Source: Prevotella sp. (lineage in GTDB: Bacteria > Bacteroidota > Bacteroidia > Bacteroidales > Bacteroidaceae). From it: a stretch of DNA of 46,382 bases. The notes beneath the pieces are model-generated. The model was given only the letters and a program-made list of their open reading frames with translations, made no database searches and was not told the origin of the DNA. Below, piece after piece: positions 1 through 11,800 of the stretch (positions are counted from its first letter, which is position 1; each line of letters opens with the position of its first letter). The stretch is from positions 1 through 46,382 of the forward strand of contig JAFZSL010000047.1 in assembly GCA_017619375.1 (NCBI GenBank), written 5' to 3'. The translations under genes and the position numbers were made by a program.

Positions 1-348
1 ACCCCCCTTGATGAGCAGTTCATTCAGAAAGCCATCAAACTTGTGGAGCAGCATATCAGCGACTCTGACTTTTCTGTCGAGATGCTCGGTGCAGAGGTCG
101 GCATGTCGCGTTCCACTCTCTACAAGAAACTCATGGCCATCACGGGCCAGGGGCCTGCAGAGTTCATCCGTACCATCCGCATCAAGCGTGGCAAGGCACT
201 TTTGGAATCTTCCCAGATGCAGATTACCGAGATTGCCTATGCCGTCGGTTTTTCCACAGTCAAGAGTTTCACCATGAACTTCAAGGCAGAATATGGGATG
301 ACCCCTTCAGAATATCTTAAAACCCATGGAAGTGATGTCGAATCCTGA
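1..348 (+). CDS. AraC-type DNA-binding domain, 3' end of a regulator (probably hybrid two-component system)
   Basis: The reading frame is open from the first base of the window and stops at 346-348, so only the last 115 residues are seen. They form an AraC/XylS DNA-binding domain with two helix-turn-helix units: one around MSRSTLYKKL and one around ITEIAYAVGFSTVKSFTMNF, followed by the usual GMTPSEYL ending. The preceding DEQFIQKAIKLVEQHI linker is typical of Bacteroidales hybrid two-component regulators, which join a periplasmic sensor, a kinase, a receiver and this domain in one inner-membrane protein. A plain AraC regulator cannot be excluded because the N-terminus is missing. It points toward the secreted-protein cluster about 1 kb downstream, so it may control that cluster, but polysaccharide-utilisation genes outside the window are equally possible targets. 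Confidence 0.9.
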   Translation, partial: TPLDEQFIQKAIKLVEQHISDSDFSVEMLGAEVGMSRSTLYKKLMAITGQGPAEFIRTIRIKRGKALLESSQMQITEIAYAVGFSTVKSFTMNFKAEYGMTPSEYLKTHGSDVES

Positions 349-587
349 CCATCCCTTTTCCTCCTATTTTGACGGAAAAGTTCAGGATTCCAGCCTCCCG
401 CGGAATGTCCCCCCTACAGTGTACATAGAGAGTTTGAAACAAGGTCGTAGTCAATAAGTTACAGACCCCACCTTGAAGGGGCGGGGATATGCGCACGGTT
501 TTTTTGCCCATTGTGCGCACCCAGTGTGTTCACTTGTAGAGATGGGATTTTTCCTGTCTCCCTCGCGGAATGTCCCTCGAAGTCGTA

Positions 588-610
588 GGGGCGGGTCTTG
601 TGCCCGCCCG
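588..610. repeat. REP-like GC-rich palindrome
   Basis: A perfect 7-bp inverted repeat, GGGCGGG at 589-595 and CCCGCCC at 603-609, encloses a TCTTGTG loop and is preceded by TCGTAG. Related, decayed units appear at about 938-965 (GGGTGGGCGCAAGAACCGCC), 1064-1083 (CGGGTGGACACAAGCCCCAC) and 1250-1290 (CGTAGGGAGCGGACCTTG). Short extragenic palindromes of this kind are known as REP sequences and in other bacteria are linked to RAYT (Y1-type) transposases. No such transposase is in the window. Confidence 0.6.
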
Positions 611-1176
611 AAGATTCCGATGATGATGTCGTCATCCCGAATTGTTAGAGATTTGTCGAAGACCCACGACCGATAGCGGGATGTTTTGCGACAAATTTGG
701 AATGGGTGGGGGAAAATGTCGCAAAATACCGGTTTGTGTCGCATGCTTAAGGGAAAGAAAAGGCTGAAATTCATTGCCGACGGTCTGAACCGCCATATCT
801 TTGCATCAGAAAACAACAAAGACAGATTCACCTGGATAAACAAAGGAGATAACGAATAGAAAGTAATAACAATTTAAAAAATTAGGCATTATGATTTACG
901 TATTTGAATGGATTCCGAGATTGATTTAAGTTGAACATTCGGGTGGGCGCAAGAACCGCCCTTATGATCTCTGGGGATATCAGGCGTTCGGACATGCATG
1001 AAGCAAGCCCCTGCGACTTCTGGTGACATTCCGGCGTTCGAATTTTCGGTGACATTCCTGCATCCGGGTGGACACAAGCCCCACATCTGATAGCACATCG
1101 TTTCGATTCTGGCAAATTTTGTTCATAATATTGGGAGATTGATAAAATCCATATAGATGAAAAAATGGTTGTATTT

Positions 1177-1208
1177 TTTCGTTTAATCGGAATTATATAC
1201 TATATTTG
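1177..1208 (+). promoter_or_regulatory. Candidate Bacteroidetes promoter for the secreted-protein cluster
   Basis: TATATTTG at 1201-1208 fits the Bacteroidetes -7 consensus TAnnTTTG. The -33 position holds only TTTC (1177-1180), 20 bases upstream, so that half is weak. Transcription from here would give a leader of about 140 bases before the ATG at 1358. Confidence 0.45.
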
Positions 1209-1357
1209 CATTATCTTGGTGTATTCCACGCGCTTTTGACTTTTGTTCAATTCGTAGGGAGCGGACCTTGATAGGTATAAAGCCCGTTTTTCAGACATAA
1301 TCAGTCATCAAAAACACCTATAAAACAAAACCAGAAGGCGGAAGCCTCAAATCGCAA

Positions 1358-2530
1358 ATGATGAAAAAGAAATTACACACTATTTGCATGCTGTTGTTCC
1401 TGTTTTGCCTTTGCCTCCAAGCCATGGCACAGGACTTTGATTACGAAGATAGTGAACAGACTATCATCTATGGACTGACGGAGGTGGGACGCTCCAAGAC
1501 GTCGCTGACCATTCCCGTCAATGTGACGATGGTGCGAAATGGTTCGTTCTGGGGCAATATCGTCTTGGAAGAGCTGCATATCGAAGGCGATCCAGACTTC
1601 GAGTCTGCGAGTGAAGCCGGTGAGGACGAAGGCACCTTGGAGGATGTCAAGGCTACCTTGAAAAAAATCGACATGGGCAGTGCCATGTCGGCAGACCATA
1701 TGAAGAAACTCTTGTTGAGTTATGGAGAGTGTGATGACACCGACCTGTTGGAGACCATAGAGATTGGCTATCTTGGAGAATCTGTCAATTGGGGTGGTGA
1801 TGAGCATATGAGTGATGCCATCAACAACGTGTTGACAGAGAATGTAAATGTCATCTTGCCCGCCGAACTCGTGGATGACCAGGTTTTCGGTTACGCCAAG
1901 GTTTTCGGCCGTTTCAACCACACCACCGAGTTGTCCACTTTTTGTGGCAAGACCACGTTCCAGGATGTTGACGATGGCTCCAATTGGCTCTTCTACATCC
2001 CTACCCAATTGAGGCCATCTGAAAAACAGGTCTATATCAAGCGTGTCTGGGTGCTCAAGGCCGGACAAGGGATTCTCATCCACAAGGCAGAGAACTCCGC
2101 ACCTTACGTCGATGTGCTGCGTGTGGCCGAGGACGAGGTCAGCTACCCGAGTTTGGAGGAAGACTATAGCCACAACATGTTGGTCGGCGTCACAGAGCGG
2201 ACGTTGATTGGCGAGACGTCGGGCGACAACGGTGAATATACGAACATGATCCTTTACCAAGGGTCTTTCCGTCGTACCTACGGAGGCTATCTTGGCGCCA
2301 ACCGCGCCTATCTGCGGGTTTTGACCTCCGATTTGAACGCCTTGGGTACAGACGCCAACCTGTCCGTCACCTACGACGATGAAATCCCCGACGCCATCCA
2401 GGATGTCATGTCCGAAGAGAAACGAAGCGAGCGAGAACTCTGGTTCTCCATCGATGGCCAACGGCTTCCCGCTCGTCCTGTACAGTCCGGCATCTACCTC
2501 CACGGAAGGAAGGTCGTAGTCATCCAATAA
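1358..2530 (+). CDS. Secreted protein of unknown function with conserved C-terminal tail
   Basis: 390 residues. The N-terminus is a clear signal peptide: two lysines, a hydrophobic run (LLFLFCLCLQ) and a cleavage site near AMAQ|DFDYED, so the protein is exported. The middle has leucine-patterned segments (for example LEELHIEGDPDFE and LLETIEIGYLGE) that may be degenerate leucine-rich repeats. The second half (about residues 215-340) looks like the beta-rich domain common in Prevotella secreted proteins. The C-terminus, RPVQSGIYLHGRKVVVIQ, closely resembles the tails of the two giant proteins downstream and recalls Bacteroidetes type IX secretion sorting tails, which direct proteins across the outer membrane. 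It is the first gene of a one-directional cluster, 14 bases before the 71-aa gene. The biochemical role is not recognisable. Confidence 0.85.
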   Translation: MMKKKLHTICMLLFLFCLCLQAMAQDFDYEDSEQTIIYGLTEVGRSKTSLTIPVNVTMVRNGSFWGNIVLEELHIEGDPDFESASEAGEDEGTLEDVKATLKKIDMGSAMSADHMKKLLLSYGECDDTDLLETIEIGYLGESVNWGGDEHMSDAINNVLTENVNVILPAELVDDQVFGYAKVFGRFNHTTELSTFCGKTTFQDVDDGSNWLFYIPTQLRPSEKQVYIKRVWVLKAGQGILIHKAENSAPYVDVLRVAEDEVSYPSLEEDYSHNMLVGVTERTLIGETSGDNGEYTNMILYQGSFRRTYGGYLGANRAYLRVLTSDLNALGTDANLSVTYDDEIPDAIQDVMSEEKRSERELWFSIDGQRLPARPVQSGIYLHGRKVVVIQ

Positions 2531-2544
2531 CAACCACAACACTC

Positions 2545-2760
2545 ATGCAGATGAAAACGAAACAAAGATATGAGCGACCGTTGACAGAAGTGGTCTGCAT
2601 CTCGCCATTCATGAACAGTTACGACCCGGAAGGAGAGTCCGGGCTGGTGGGCTACAACACCTCCGACTCAAAACTCGACGCCTCTTTGGGAGAGAGCAAC
2701 ACATCGGAATGGGACGATGCGGATGCCAGCCCTGCAAGCAAATCCTTATGGGACGAATGA
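2545..2760 (+). CDS. Small acidic protein of unknown function
   Basis: 71 residues; ATG at 2545, with an equally good in-frame ATG at 2551 (MKTKQRYERPLTEVV). There is no signal peptide or membrane segment. The N-terminal third is basic (KTKQRYERPLTEVVCI); the rest is acidic and rich in Ser and Asp, ending in KSLWDE. This layout, a YE.P..EVV start and a short acidic tail with a Trp near the end, matches by my recollection a group of small uncharacterised Prevotella proteins. It lies 14 bases after the secreted 390-aa gene and about 80 bases before the first giant gene, so it is probably co-transcribed. The codon pattern resembles the neighbours, which supports a real gene. Confidence 0.65.
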   Translation: MQMKTKQRYERPLTEVVCISPFMNSYDPEGESGLVGYNTSDSKLDASLGESNTSEWDDADASPASKSLWDE

Positions 2761-2838
2761 TAAGAAATTGGACTTTATACGTTTGGATTTCAGATTTTAG
2801 GCGTTAGAGTCTATCAGGAATCCCCTTTGGCATATTCT

Positions 2839-5800
2839 ATGAAACAACAAAACCTCAAGCATATGAAAAGACGAATATCACGTTTTTCACCCCCGCGAGC
2901 CTTGGTCATCACGTTGATGGCCGTCCTGCTCGGCTTTTCGACCACGCTTCATGCCGACGACATGAAGAATTCGAAATATTATACCATGACGAGTTACACC
3001 GACCATTTGAATTTCTCGGTGCTCCTCACTGACCTTAACTATAAGAATACTTGGGCGAAAAATGGCTACATCAAGGCCGTTTCCGGCAGCCAGACCTACA
3101 AGTTGGTTACCGTTTATACCAAGGAGATGTCAAGCGACTACAATGAGAACTACAACGTCTTTGCCAACAATGAGTTGAAAGGTGGTGTGGCCTACCTCTC
3201 CAACGCCAATGGAGGAGCTGCTGAATTAGGTTACTCCAATGAGCAATTCTGGGTGTGGAAGGGGTCGGACAACGACCGCACCTATGCCAAGATCGACTAC
3301 TACTATCCACCGGAGTTGGCCAACAAGACGTGGGAATTCTACTATTACTACCAACACAACAACGGCTCATGGTATAATATGAAACTCGGCTCTGCCTATT
3401 GCAGTCCCACCATGGGGTTGAAGGGTTTCGATGCCAACGACTTCACCATCGAGCGCACCGATGTGCGGAAGATGGAGGTGACGCTGCCCGCCCTGCCCGA
3501 CGACGTGCCGGTCAAGTTGAAGAACAACCGCAAGCACGTAGGCAAATACTCCTTCACCTTCACCTATCACCTTTACGATGGTGCCACGAAGTTGCAGAAG
3601 GAGACGTTCGACTGTGAGACAATGATGGAGAAGACCTACAGTGTCGACATCCCTGCGGAGTTAGCCAATTTCAAGAGCGTCGACATCAGTGCCGACGTCC
3701 AGGACGCACTCTATTGCACCGGGAGCGGCACCTATTTCTGGAACAACAACTCCAACGTCACGAGAAGCAATAATTTCCCCTCCGTGCCACAGCCGGAAAA
3801 CCTCAATGCGGAATACCTGCAGTTCGACCGCAAGGTGGACCTGGCTTGGCAAGCCTTCCACGACTACGGCAGCGGATACCAATACATCGAGGCCACCGTG
3901 CCATACGTCTATCGCCTGGAGACCGACCGCAACGGCCAGAAGGTCTCGGGTGAGAATTGGAAACAAATCGCCAAACGTTCCAACGTCGGGACGACGCAGG
4001 CTCAGACCTTCGCCGACAACAGTGCCGACCCCAACAAATATTACAGATACCTCATCCTCAACATCCCCAAGGCATGGGCCGGAGCGGGCATCATCACCGA
4101 CAAGGAACTTGAAAGTCCCTCTGACTACATCATAGAGATGCTTGGGCACGTGGAGTCGGGTGTCGTCGACACCCATCCTGCCATGGACATCTACGACCTG
4201 GAGCAAGACATGAAGGTGGAAGACAAGGTGGTGCTCAATTGGAAATACTCCCGTGTGCCGGTGAGCAGCAATACCGTGAGGTTCCAACTGCTGAGACGTG
4301 TCACGGGTACGAGCAGCTGGGGCGAACTCGCCACCGTGCAGGGAGAGGCCAACCCCGCCTCGGGAACGAAGTTGTCCTACACCGACAAGACCATCGCCAG
4401 CAACAGGGTGAGATACGACTACAAGGTGCGGCTCTCCATCAACGACGATGCGAACATCTTTGAGAGCGACGTCCTCACCGCCGGCGTCGTCGCCGGGTCC
4501 ACCGTCACCGCCCTCGACGCCACCAAAGGTCAGCATTCAGACCTGGTGCGCGTCACATGGAAGGTGAAGCAGGTGGGAACGGCCGACACCAATTTCGAAC
4601 TCTACCGCCGCTATGTGAACAGCGGCAGCGAGTATATGAAGATTTATGCCACCTGCGGCGCCGACGATAGTTACACCTATGAGGACAACACCGCTCAGCC
4701 CGGCTACTATTATGAATACAAGATAGAGGCTTATGCCGGCGACAAGGACTCCTACGACGACACGTCGTATCAGAACGCGCTCACCGCCATCGGCTTCTGC
4801 CAATCCACAGGCGTCATCTCCGGGCGTGTCACCTTCGGTTCGGCAGGCACGTCGGTGGAGGACGTGCGCCTCACCCTGCGCGGAAGCGACACCGGCGAGG
4901 GAGGCGACATGCAGCAGTTCTCGCAGCGTGTGAACGGTGCCTCCACGGGCATCCAGTGGGTGGCCGACTCGGCTGAGGTGGCCAAGCTCTTCTGTGAAAA
5001 AGACTACACCGTGCAACTGTTTGTCAGGCCTGACGAGAACCTTTCCGAAGGCGCCGTCATCGCCGAGATACCCGACTTCGGCCGCCTGCGCCTGGGCAGC
5101 AAGGTTGATGATGGATACAAGCTCTATGTGGAGAAATTCTCCGACCCTTCCATGGCGGAAATAACATTCACCGATTTTTGGAGGACAGAAGGGGTCATCA
5201 TCGATGTGATAGCCAAGGATAAAGGTGAGCCGAATTACTATTGCGACCTCTATGACACCTATGTCTATACTACTGAAGAAGAAGTCCAAGCCAAGCGTGA
5301 TGAAATAAGGGCAAGATTGGATAGCATCTCAAACAACAGCTATAATATTGGCGCTTGGATTCCCGACATCTATGGGAAAACTGACTATTACATGTCCTTG
5401 ATTCACATCATCCAGCCCCTTGAAGAACCCATATCGCTGAAAACAATGACGTGGAAGGGCAAGACGTTTGACTCAGGACTCACCATTCCTTCCAATGTCT
5501 ATTCCTTGGTAACACTGCAAAACAGTGAAGGTGCAGCAGTGGTTTCCGTTGGAGACAGCACGGCAGCCGTCGTATTGCAGTCTCCCCTTTCGACAAAAGA
5601 CTATACCTCAATCGTCGGTGGAGAACTCGACCCCAAATATCATATCTATGAAAACAGGTGTCTCTATACGGTCGACGGGGTGAACCTTGCCGCCTTGATG
5701 GCTTTTTACTCAAATACGCCACTTCGTACATATTGCTTCCCCACCACGGGTACTGCATTCGACTATTCCACCAGCCATATGGCCAATCATTTCTCCGTGG

Positions 5801-8800
5801 GTGGAGCAACCGGCATGGAAGACGCCGAGGCCTTCCGTGGCAACCTCTGCGAGGTGCGCGTGTGGGACCACGTCCTCACCGACAAGGAGCGTGCCAACAC
5901 CAACGACCGCATCCTCAGCGGCAACGAGCCAGGCTTGAAACTCTACTGGCCGATGAGCGAGGGCATCGACCGCCTGGTGGTCGACGCCTCACTCACCAAC
6001 GACGTGCTCAACGGCCGCCATGGCACTGTGGGCTCCAACATCAAGTCGTCGACCATCGTGCCTTCCGACAACACCCTCTCGCGCTACGCCGTCACCAACA
6101 GCAATGGCGAGTACACCTTGCGAGGCATACCTTTCATCGGTTCGGGCAGCACCTACACGCTCACCCCGACGAAGAGCATCCATGTCTTCTCACCCACCTC
6201 GCGCAACGGCTTCGTCAGCGGAGGAAGCCTGACACTCAACAATTACGACTTCACCGACCAATCGTCGTTCACCGTCCGTGGCAAGGTGACTTACAAGGAC
6301 ACCAGCATCCCCGCCGACAGCATCATGTTCAAGGTCGACGGCGCCATAGCACTGAAGGGCAACACCCATGTGATGACCGACATGAACGGCAATTATGAAC
6401 TCAGCGTGCCCATCGGCAGCCACAGCATCGAGGCCTACAAGGAAGGCCACGTCTTCAGCCGCTTCCCCAGCGACGGAGCCACATATCCCTTCTACCAGGA
6501 TGAGATCATCAACTTCTTCGACTCCACGCTCGTCAATGTCACCGGGCGCATCAATGGCGGATTCAGCGACAAGGATGCGCCACTCGGCTTCCGCAAGAGT
6601 GTCAACCGCCTGGGCAAGGCCACGCTGAAACTCAGTCTGGGGAAGGAGTCGCAGGCCTCGTTCAACTACATCATCGACAAGGATGGAAACGGGGAGTTCG
6701 GCAAGACGCCCATCCCCGTGAAGAGCGCCACCAGCAACATCCAAAGCACGGCCTACCGCGCCGGAGGATCTCTCGACGACACCTACTATGTATACATCAA
6801 GACCGACTCCCTCACGGGAGAGTTCTCCGCCATGCTGCCGCCTTTGAGATACGTGGTCAACAGCATCACCTTCGATGGCGGCAACGACTACGACAACGAG
6901 CCGGTGTTCAAGGATAACCTGCCTGTCATCGATGCCACCAACACCATCCCGGAAAAGATGATGTGCGACTCCTTGCAGGAAGAGCACGCCAACCAGCAAT
7001 ACTACTACTATTCGGCCAAGCTCATTCGGCAGTTGCGCACCGAGCCCACCATCACCGTCACACAGAATGGCATGGAAAACGGTGCGTTCGGCGAGCGCAG
7101 CATTTCCGTGCGCGACGACATCACAAGGGAACCGGAAGACGTGCCCGTGCTCAACATCACCCCGACAGGCTACCAATACCTCTATGGGTATCCCATCTTC
7201 CAACAGGGCAAGCCCTATGAGTTCACCATCACTGTCGACGAGCAATACAAGAATCTCGACACGGAGGAGATGCACAAGGAAGTGCCGCAAGACGCTGTGG
7301 TAAGCATCACCAACGAGGCAAGCACCTCTGCCGCCACCATCGTGGCACAGGTGTCGCAGGTGGACGGCAAGGAACTGCAGCCGGGAGACGTCTTCGACGT
7401 GGACAACATCGACGTCCTGTCCGACGAGGAGGGCAAGGTGGCCTATGGGTGGATCGCCGGCTTCCCCAACCTCGCCCAAGGCTACCTGCGCAACCTCACC
7501 ATCAGCGTCAACGTCAACGGGCGCACCACGATGTGGCATGCCCCCGACTCCCACACCGACGCCCTTGACATGGTGGTGACGGGAGGCATCACCACGGGCA
7601 ACAACTTCGTCACCGGAGCCCCCGACCACATTGACATGATCCTCAGGCGCCCCCCGGGAAGCAGCGCTTATGCGCAATGGAGCAACGACTCCGTGTATGT
7701 GAGGACGAAGACCGTCACCACCACGTCGTCTTACTCCATAGGTGGAGGAACCGACATCACTTTTGTCCCGACGATAGAATATGACTTGTTGGAGGCAACC
7801 GTCTTCAAGAAGAACAAGAACCGCGTCATCGCCTGGGACAACAAAGAGCGTCGCAACAATGTTTACGACGATATCTACATAGAGAAGGAACAGAACACCT
7901 ATTCGGTATCCACCGCGATAAAGACGCCGACAGGCAAGAAATATGTCCAAAACAATGGCGACACCTATATCGGCCGGGCTTCCAATCTCTTGTTTGGCAA
8001 GGGACGGTATGTGGGACTCCTCAAGCAGGACGACGGCACCTACAAGCTGGGAGACAAGACAAGCTTGTGCACCAGTCTCTCGTTCAAGACCACTTTCGTG
8101 CTCCCGCAGCAGTATGTCATCGAAACACTCATACCCAACTGGAAGGCCATCATCAAAAGCCGTCTGAAATGGGTGCCGGCACTTACCAACAATTATTGCA
8201 AGACGGTGGAGGGAGAGGTGATTTATTACACCACCCTGAAAGAGGGAGACTATGGCTATGGCACTGCCAACAGCGACTCCACCGTATGGAGCAAGGAACA
8301 ATATGCTGCCGCCGGTGGCCACCCGTCCTATTTGAGGGTCGACGGCATCAAGCACACCGACAGCGAGGAGGTCACCGACTCAGTGGAGTGGGCCAACCAG
8401 CAGATCAACGCCTGGGTGCAAAAAATCCGCGAGAACGAGAAGGACAAGCTCACGGCCTTCGACGACGAAGCCTCCTACAAGATAGGCAATTTCAGCATCG
8501 CCTCCGGAACGTCTGTCAGCCAGACCACCAAGGAGACGATAGCCATCACTGAGGACTTGGAGCACACCAAAACCTCGTATAACATCACCAGCGATACGAG
8601 GATTGGCGCGACATTCAACGATGTAGGCGCTATCGGCATATTGAACTATTCCACTACCACCAACACTGAAACAGTGTTGACAGAAAGCATCACGGAGACC
8701 CGGGGCACCACGTGGCAAATCAGCGATGCCTCGCCCTTCACCGCCTTGTCGGTGGATGTCTTCCAGTCGCCATTCGGATATGGACCCATCTTCCGCACCC

Positions 8801-11800
8801 GAGGCGGCCAGACCTGCAATCCGTATGAAGGCGCCACCTACACGAAGTATTACCAAAAGGACACGGAACTCGACAAGGCCACCATGCGCGTGGAGAATCC
8901 CAAGCTCAGTGTCGATGGAGCAGCCGAACTGTCTGATGTCCCCACCGGTACGAAGGCGGTGTTCAAGTTGCAATTGACCAATGAGAGTGAAACCAACACC
9001 ACCTGCAACTATGTGTTGGAAGTGTTGGAAGGTTCCAATCCCAATGGAGCCATCCTCACCATTGACGGCCAGCCCATCGGCAACGGCAATACAGGGCGCA
9101 CCGTGCGTCTTGGCGGCAGCGAGACCATCTATAAGACCCTTTATGTGGAGCAGTCCTCCACCAGCATCATCGACTACGAGGACATACGCTTGGTGCTGCG
9201 CTCGGCAGACGACGTGACCACACAGAGCGACCCCGTGGTGCTCAAGGTGCATTTCGTGCCATCCTCTGCCACCGTGGACATCAGCGTCGACAACACGGTG
9301 CTGAACATGAAATCCTATGAATTGAACAAGGGTGTCATCGTCACTGTCACCAACCTCAACAGGCAAGACCCAGGGCTCAGTGGCTTGCGCTTGCAATACC
9401 GCAAGAAGGGCCTCGACACCTGGTCGCTCGCCAAGGAATGGAAGGTGAACCCGGGAGCCGGCGAGACAAGGTTGCCCGATGGCAAGTTCTTCACCGAGAA
9501 GGTCAGCTTCCTCGACGACGGCGTGTATGAGTTGCGCGGGCAGACCTTCGGCTACTATGGCTCGGAAGGCTCCACCGAGGTGACCTATGCCACCGACATC
9601 ATCGAGGTGACCCAGGACTTGCGCGGACCGAAGATACTTGGCAACCCCTATCCCGAGTGGGGAGAGTTGTCGTATGACATTCGCAACCAGATGCATGTGC
9701 GCTTCAATGAGACCATCAACACCAACGCATTGAGCAAGACGGAAAACTTCCGCATCGTGGGCAACATCAACAACGCCGTCACCGATGCCAAGGTGCCCGA
9801 TGTGGCACTGCAGCTCAACGGCGACGAAATCACCACGCAGTCCACCTACCAGACGGGCGACAGCGACCTCGCCGTGGAAGGCTGGTTCTACCGTCAAAGC
9901 GACGGCTCCGTCTTCAGCTTGGGAACGGAGGACAACATGCTGGAACTCTACACCAGGGATGGTGGCAAAATCACGGCGCGAATTGGCGAGAGAGAGCACA
10001 TCTTCGAGTCGGATTCCATTCTGCCGGCCAACATCTGGAACTACATCGCCATGAGCCTGCAGGCCGACCCGGAACACCAAGGGCAGAGCCTCATGAGCGC
10101 CATCTACATCAATGCCGACATGACAACCCCCGTCTACATCGTGAAAGACCAGCCCGTCGTGGTGTCGCCGGGAGAGGGAAAGCTGCAAGTCGGCGGCAAT
10201 GGCATGAAAGGCATGATGCGCGACCTCGCCATCTGGAACATCAAGAAGACCGTCCTGCAGATGTATCAGGAGCGCAATGAGTTGAAAGCCAACTACACTC
10301 CGGGGCTCATCGGTTACTGGCGCATGGACGAAGGGCACGGCACGACACTTGTCGACAGGGTGCGTTCGTGCAACATGGTCATGCCGACGGAGAGTTGGTA
10401 TATCAACAACAGGAACCTCGCCACCCATCTCGATGGCTCGATGGCCATGGACATCGATGTGTCCACCTTCATGCCAAGGCCAACAGACAACTTCGCCGTG
10501 GAATTGTGGTTCCGTGCCGAAAAGGGTAGTGCCGATGGAGAACTGCTGGACCTTGCCAACGGCATGTCTGTGAGGTTCAGACAAGACGATTTGATGTTAA
10601 TAAAGACCACCTATTCAGATGTGGGAGTAATGAATGAAGGAATAGAATTGAGCGACGTAGACTACAAGGACAACCAATGGCATCACTTCGCACTGAACGT
10701 GCGCCGCGGAGCCAACGCCATCTTCTACATCGACGGACAGGCCGTCAAGACGATTCCTGAAACAGAGGTTCCCGTGCCTAATTCGCAATATTTCAGCATA
10801 GGAGACAAATTCAAAGGCGACATCGACGAAATACGCATCTGGAATGGCGCATTGACAGGCAACCTTATTGCCGACCGTCGATACGAACGTCTTAACAGTT
10901 CCTATGTCGGACTGATCGGATACTTCCCCATGGAGAGGATACACCGCGACGAGAGCGGGCATGTGACCACCAGCTACACGATGGAAAACCTTGGAGACAC
11001 CACGGTGGTCAGGTTGGAAATCATCAATGCCGACGGCTTCACCCAAGCCACCAACGCACCGGCGTTGCTGCCGGGGTCGCAAAGGTTGACTTTGGATGAA
11101 AACGAGTTCTACTACGTTGCTTCAGACGAAGAGATTTACTTCTCGTTCCCCGATGACATGCTGCCACGCATGGACGGCAACGAGTTCACCGTCGTCGTTA
11201 CCAACGTCAAGGACCTCCATGGCAACAATTCCGAGCTCATCGCGTGGAAGGTCAAGGCCGACTTCGCCCTCTTGAATTGGGCGAACAGCGACGTCATAGA
11301 CATCGTTTACGACAGGATGGCTCCTATGGAAATAGAGCAAAACTTGTACAACCTGTCCTCTTCGTCGCAGTCTTACGAGATCTTGAACCTGCCGACATGG
11401 CTTACCGTACACAATCCCGTAGGTACATGCTCCAGCAGCATGTACAACACCATCAAGTTCACCCTGCATCCATCGGCTCCCATCGGCACGCACACCCTGT
11501 TCACCTACGTCTCCGACTGCAATGGCATCAAGCGCAGCCTATGCTGGAGAATCACGGTGAAGGGCGACGAGCCCAACTGGTCGGTCACTCCTTCACTGTA
11601 TGAGAGCAGCATGGCCATGGTGGGACAGCTCTATGTGGCAGACAAGATTTGCGAGAACCCGCTGTCCAAGATTGCCGCCTTCGACGACCTTGGCACGTGC
11701 CGGGGAGTCGCCTATCCGGAATACATGGACACGCGCGACGCTTACTACCTGAACATGTATGTCTATGGCAACTCCGATTCCAAATACAACAAACTCACCT

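Larger units (their letters stand above)
349..1357. other. Long intergenic region with degenerate palindromic repeats
   Basis: About 1 kb with no believable gene on either strand. A 7-bp inverted repeat (CTTTTCC 355-361, GGAAAAG 374-380) follows the regulator but has no T-run. The phrase CGCGGAATGTCCC occurs near 399 and 565, and its reverse-type relative GGTGACATTCC occurs twice near 1022 and 1048. GC-rich palindromic units lie near 588, 940, 1060 and 1250. The last 200 bases are AT-rich and carry a promoter-like box before the next gene. Confidence 0.7.

Noticed and set aside
451-1115. Small open frames in the intergenic region after the regulator.
   Set aside because: They run through the palindromic repeats, have no family resemblance or start context, and exist on both strands.
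1373-2542. Long minus-strand frame opposite the secreted 390-aa gene.
   Set aside because: The sense frame has a proper signal peptide and conserved tail; the antisense translation looks like no protein family.
6190-10584. Very long open frames on the minus strand opposite the first giant gene (over 700 codons each).
   Set aside because: They mirror the codon bias of the sense gene, have no start signals or recognisable domains, and recur opposite the second giant, as expected for antisense shadows.
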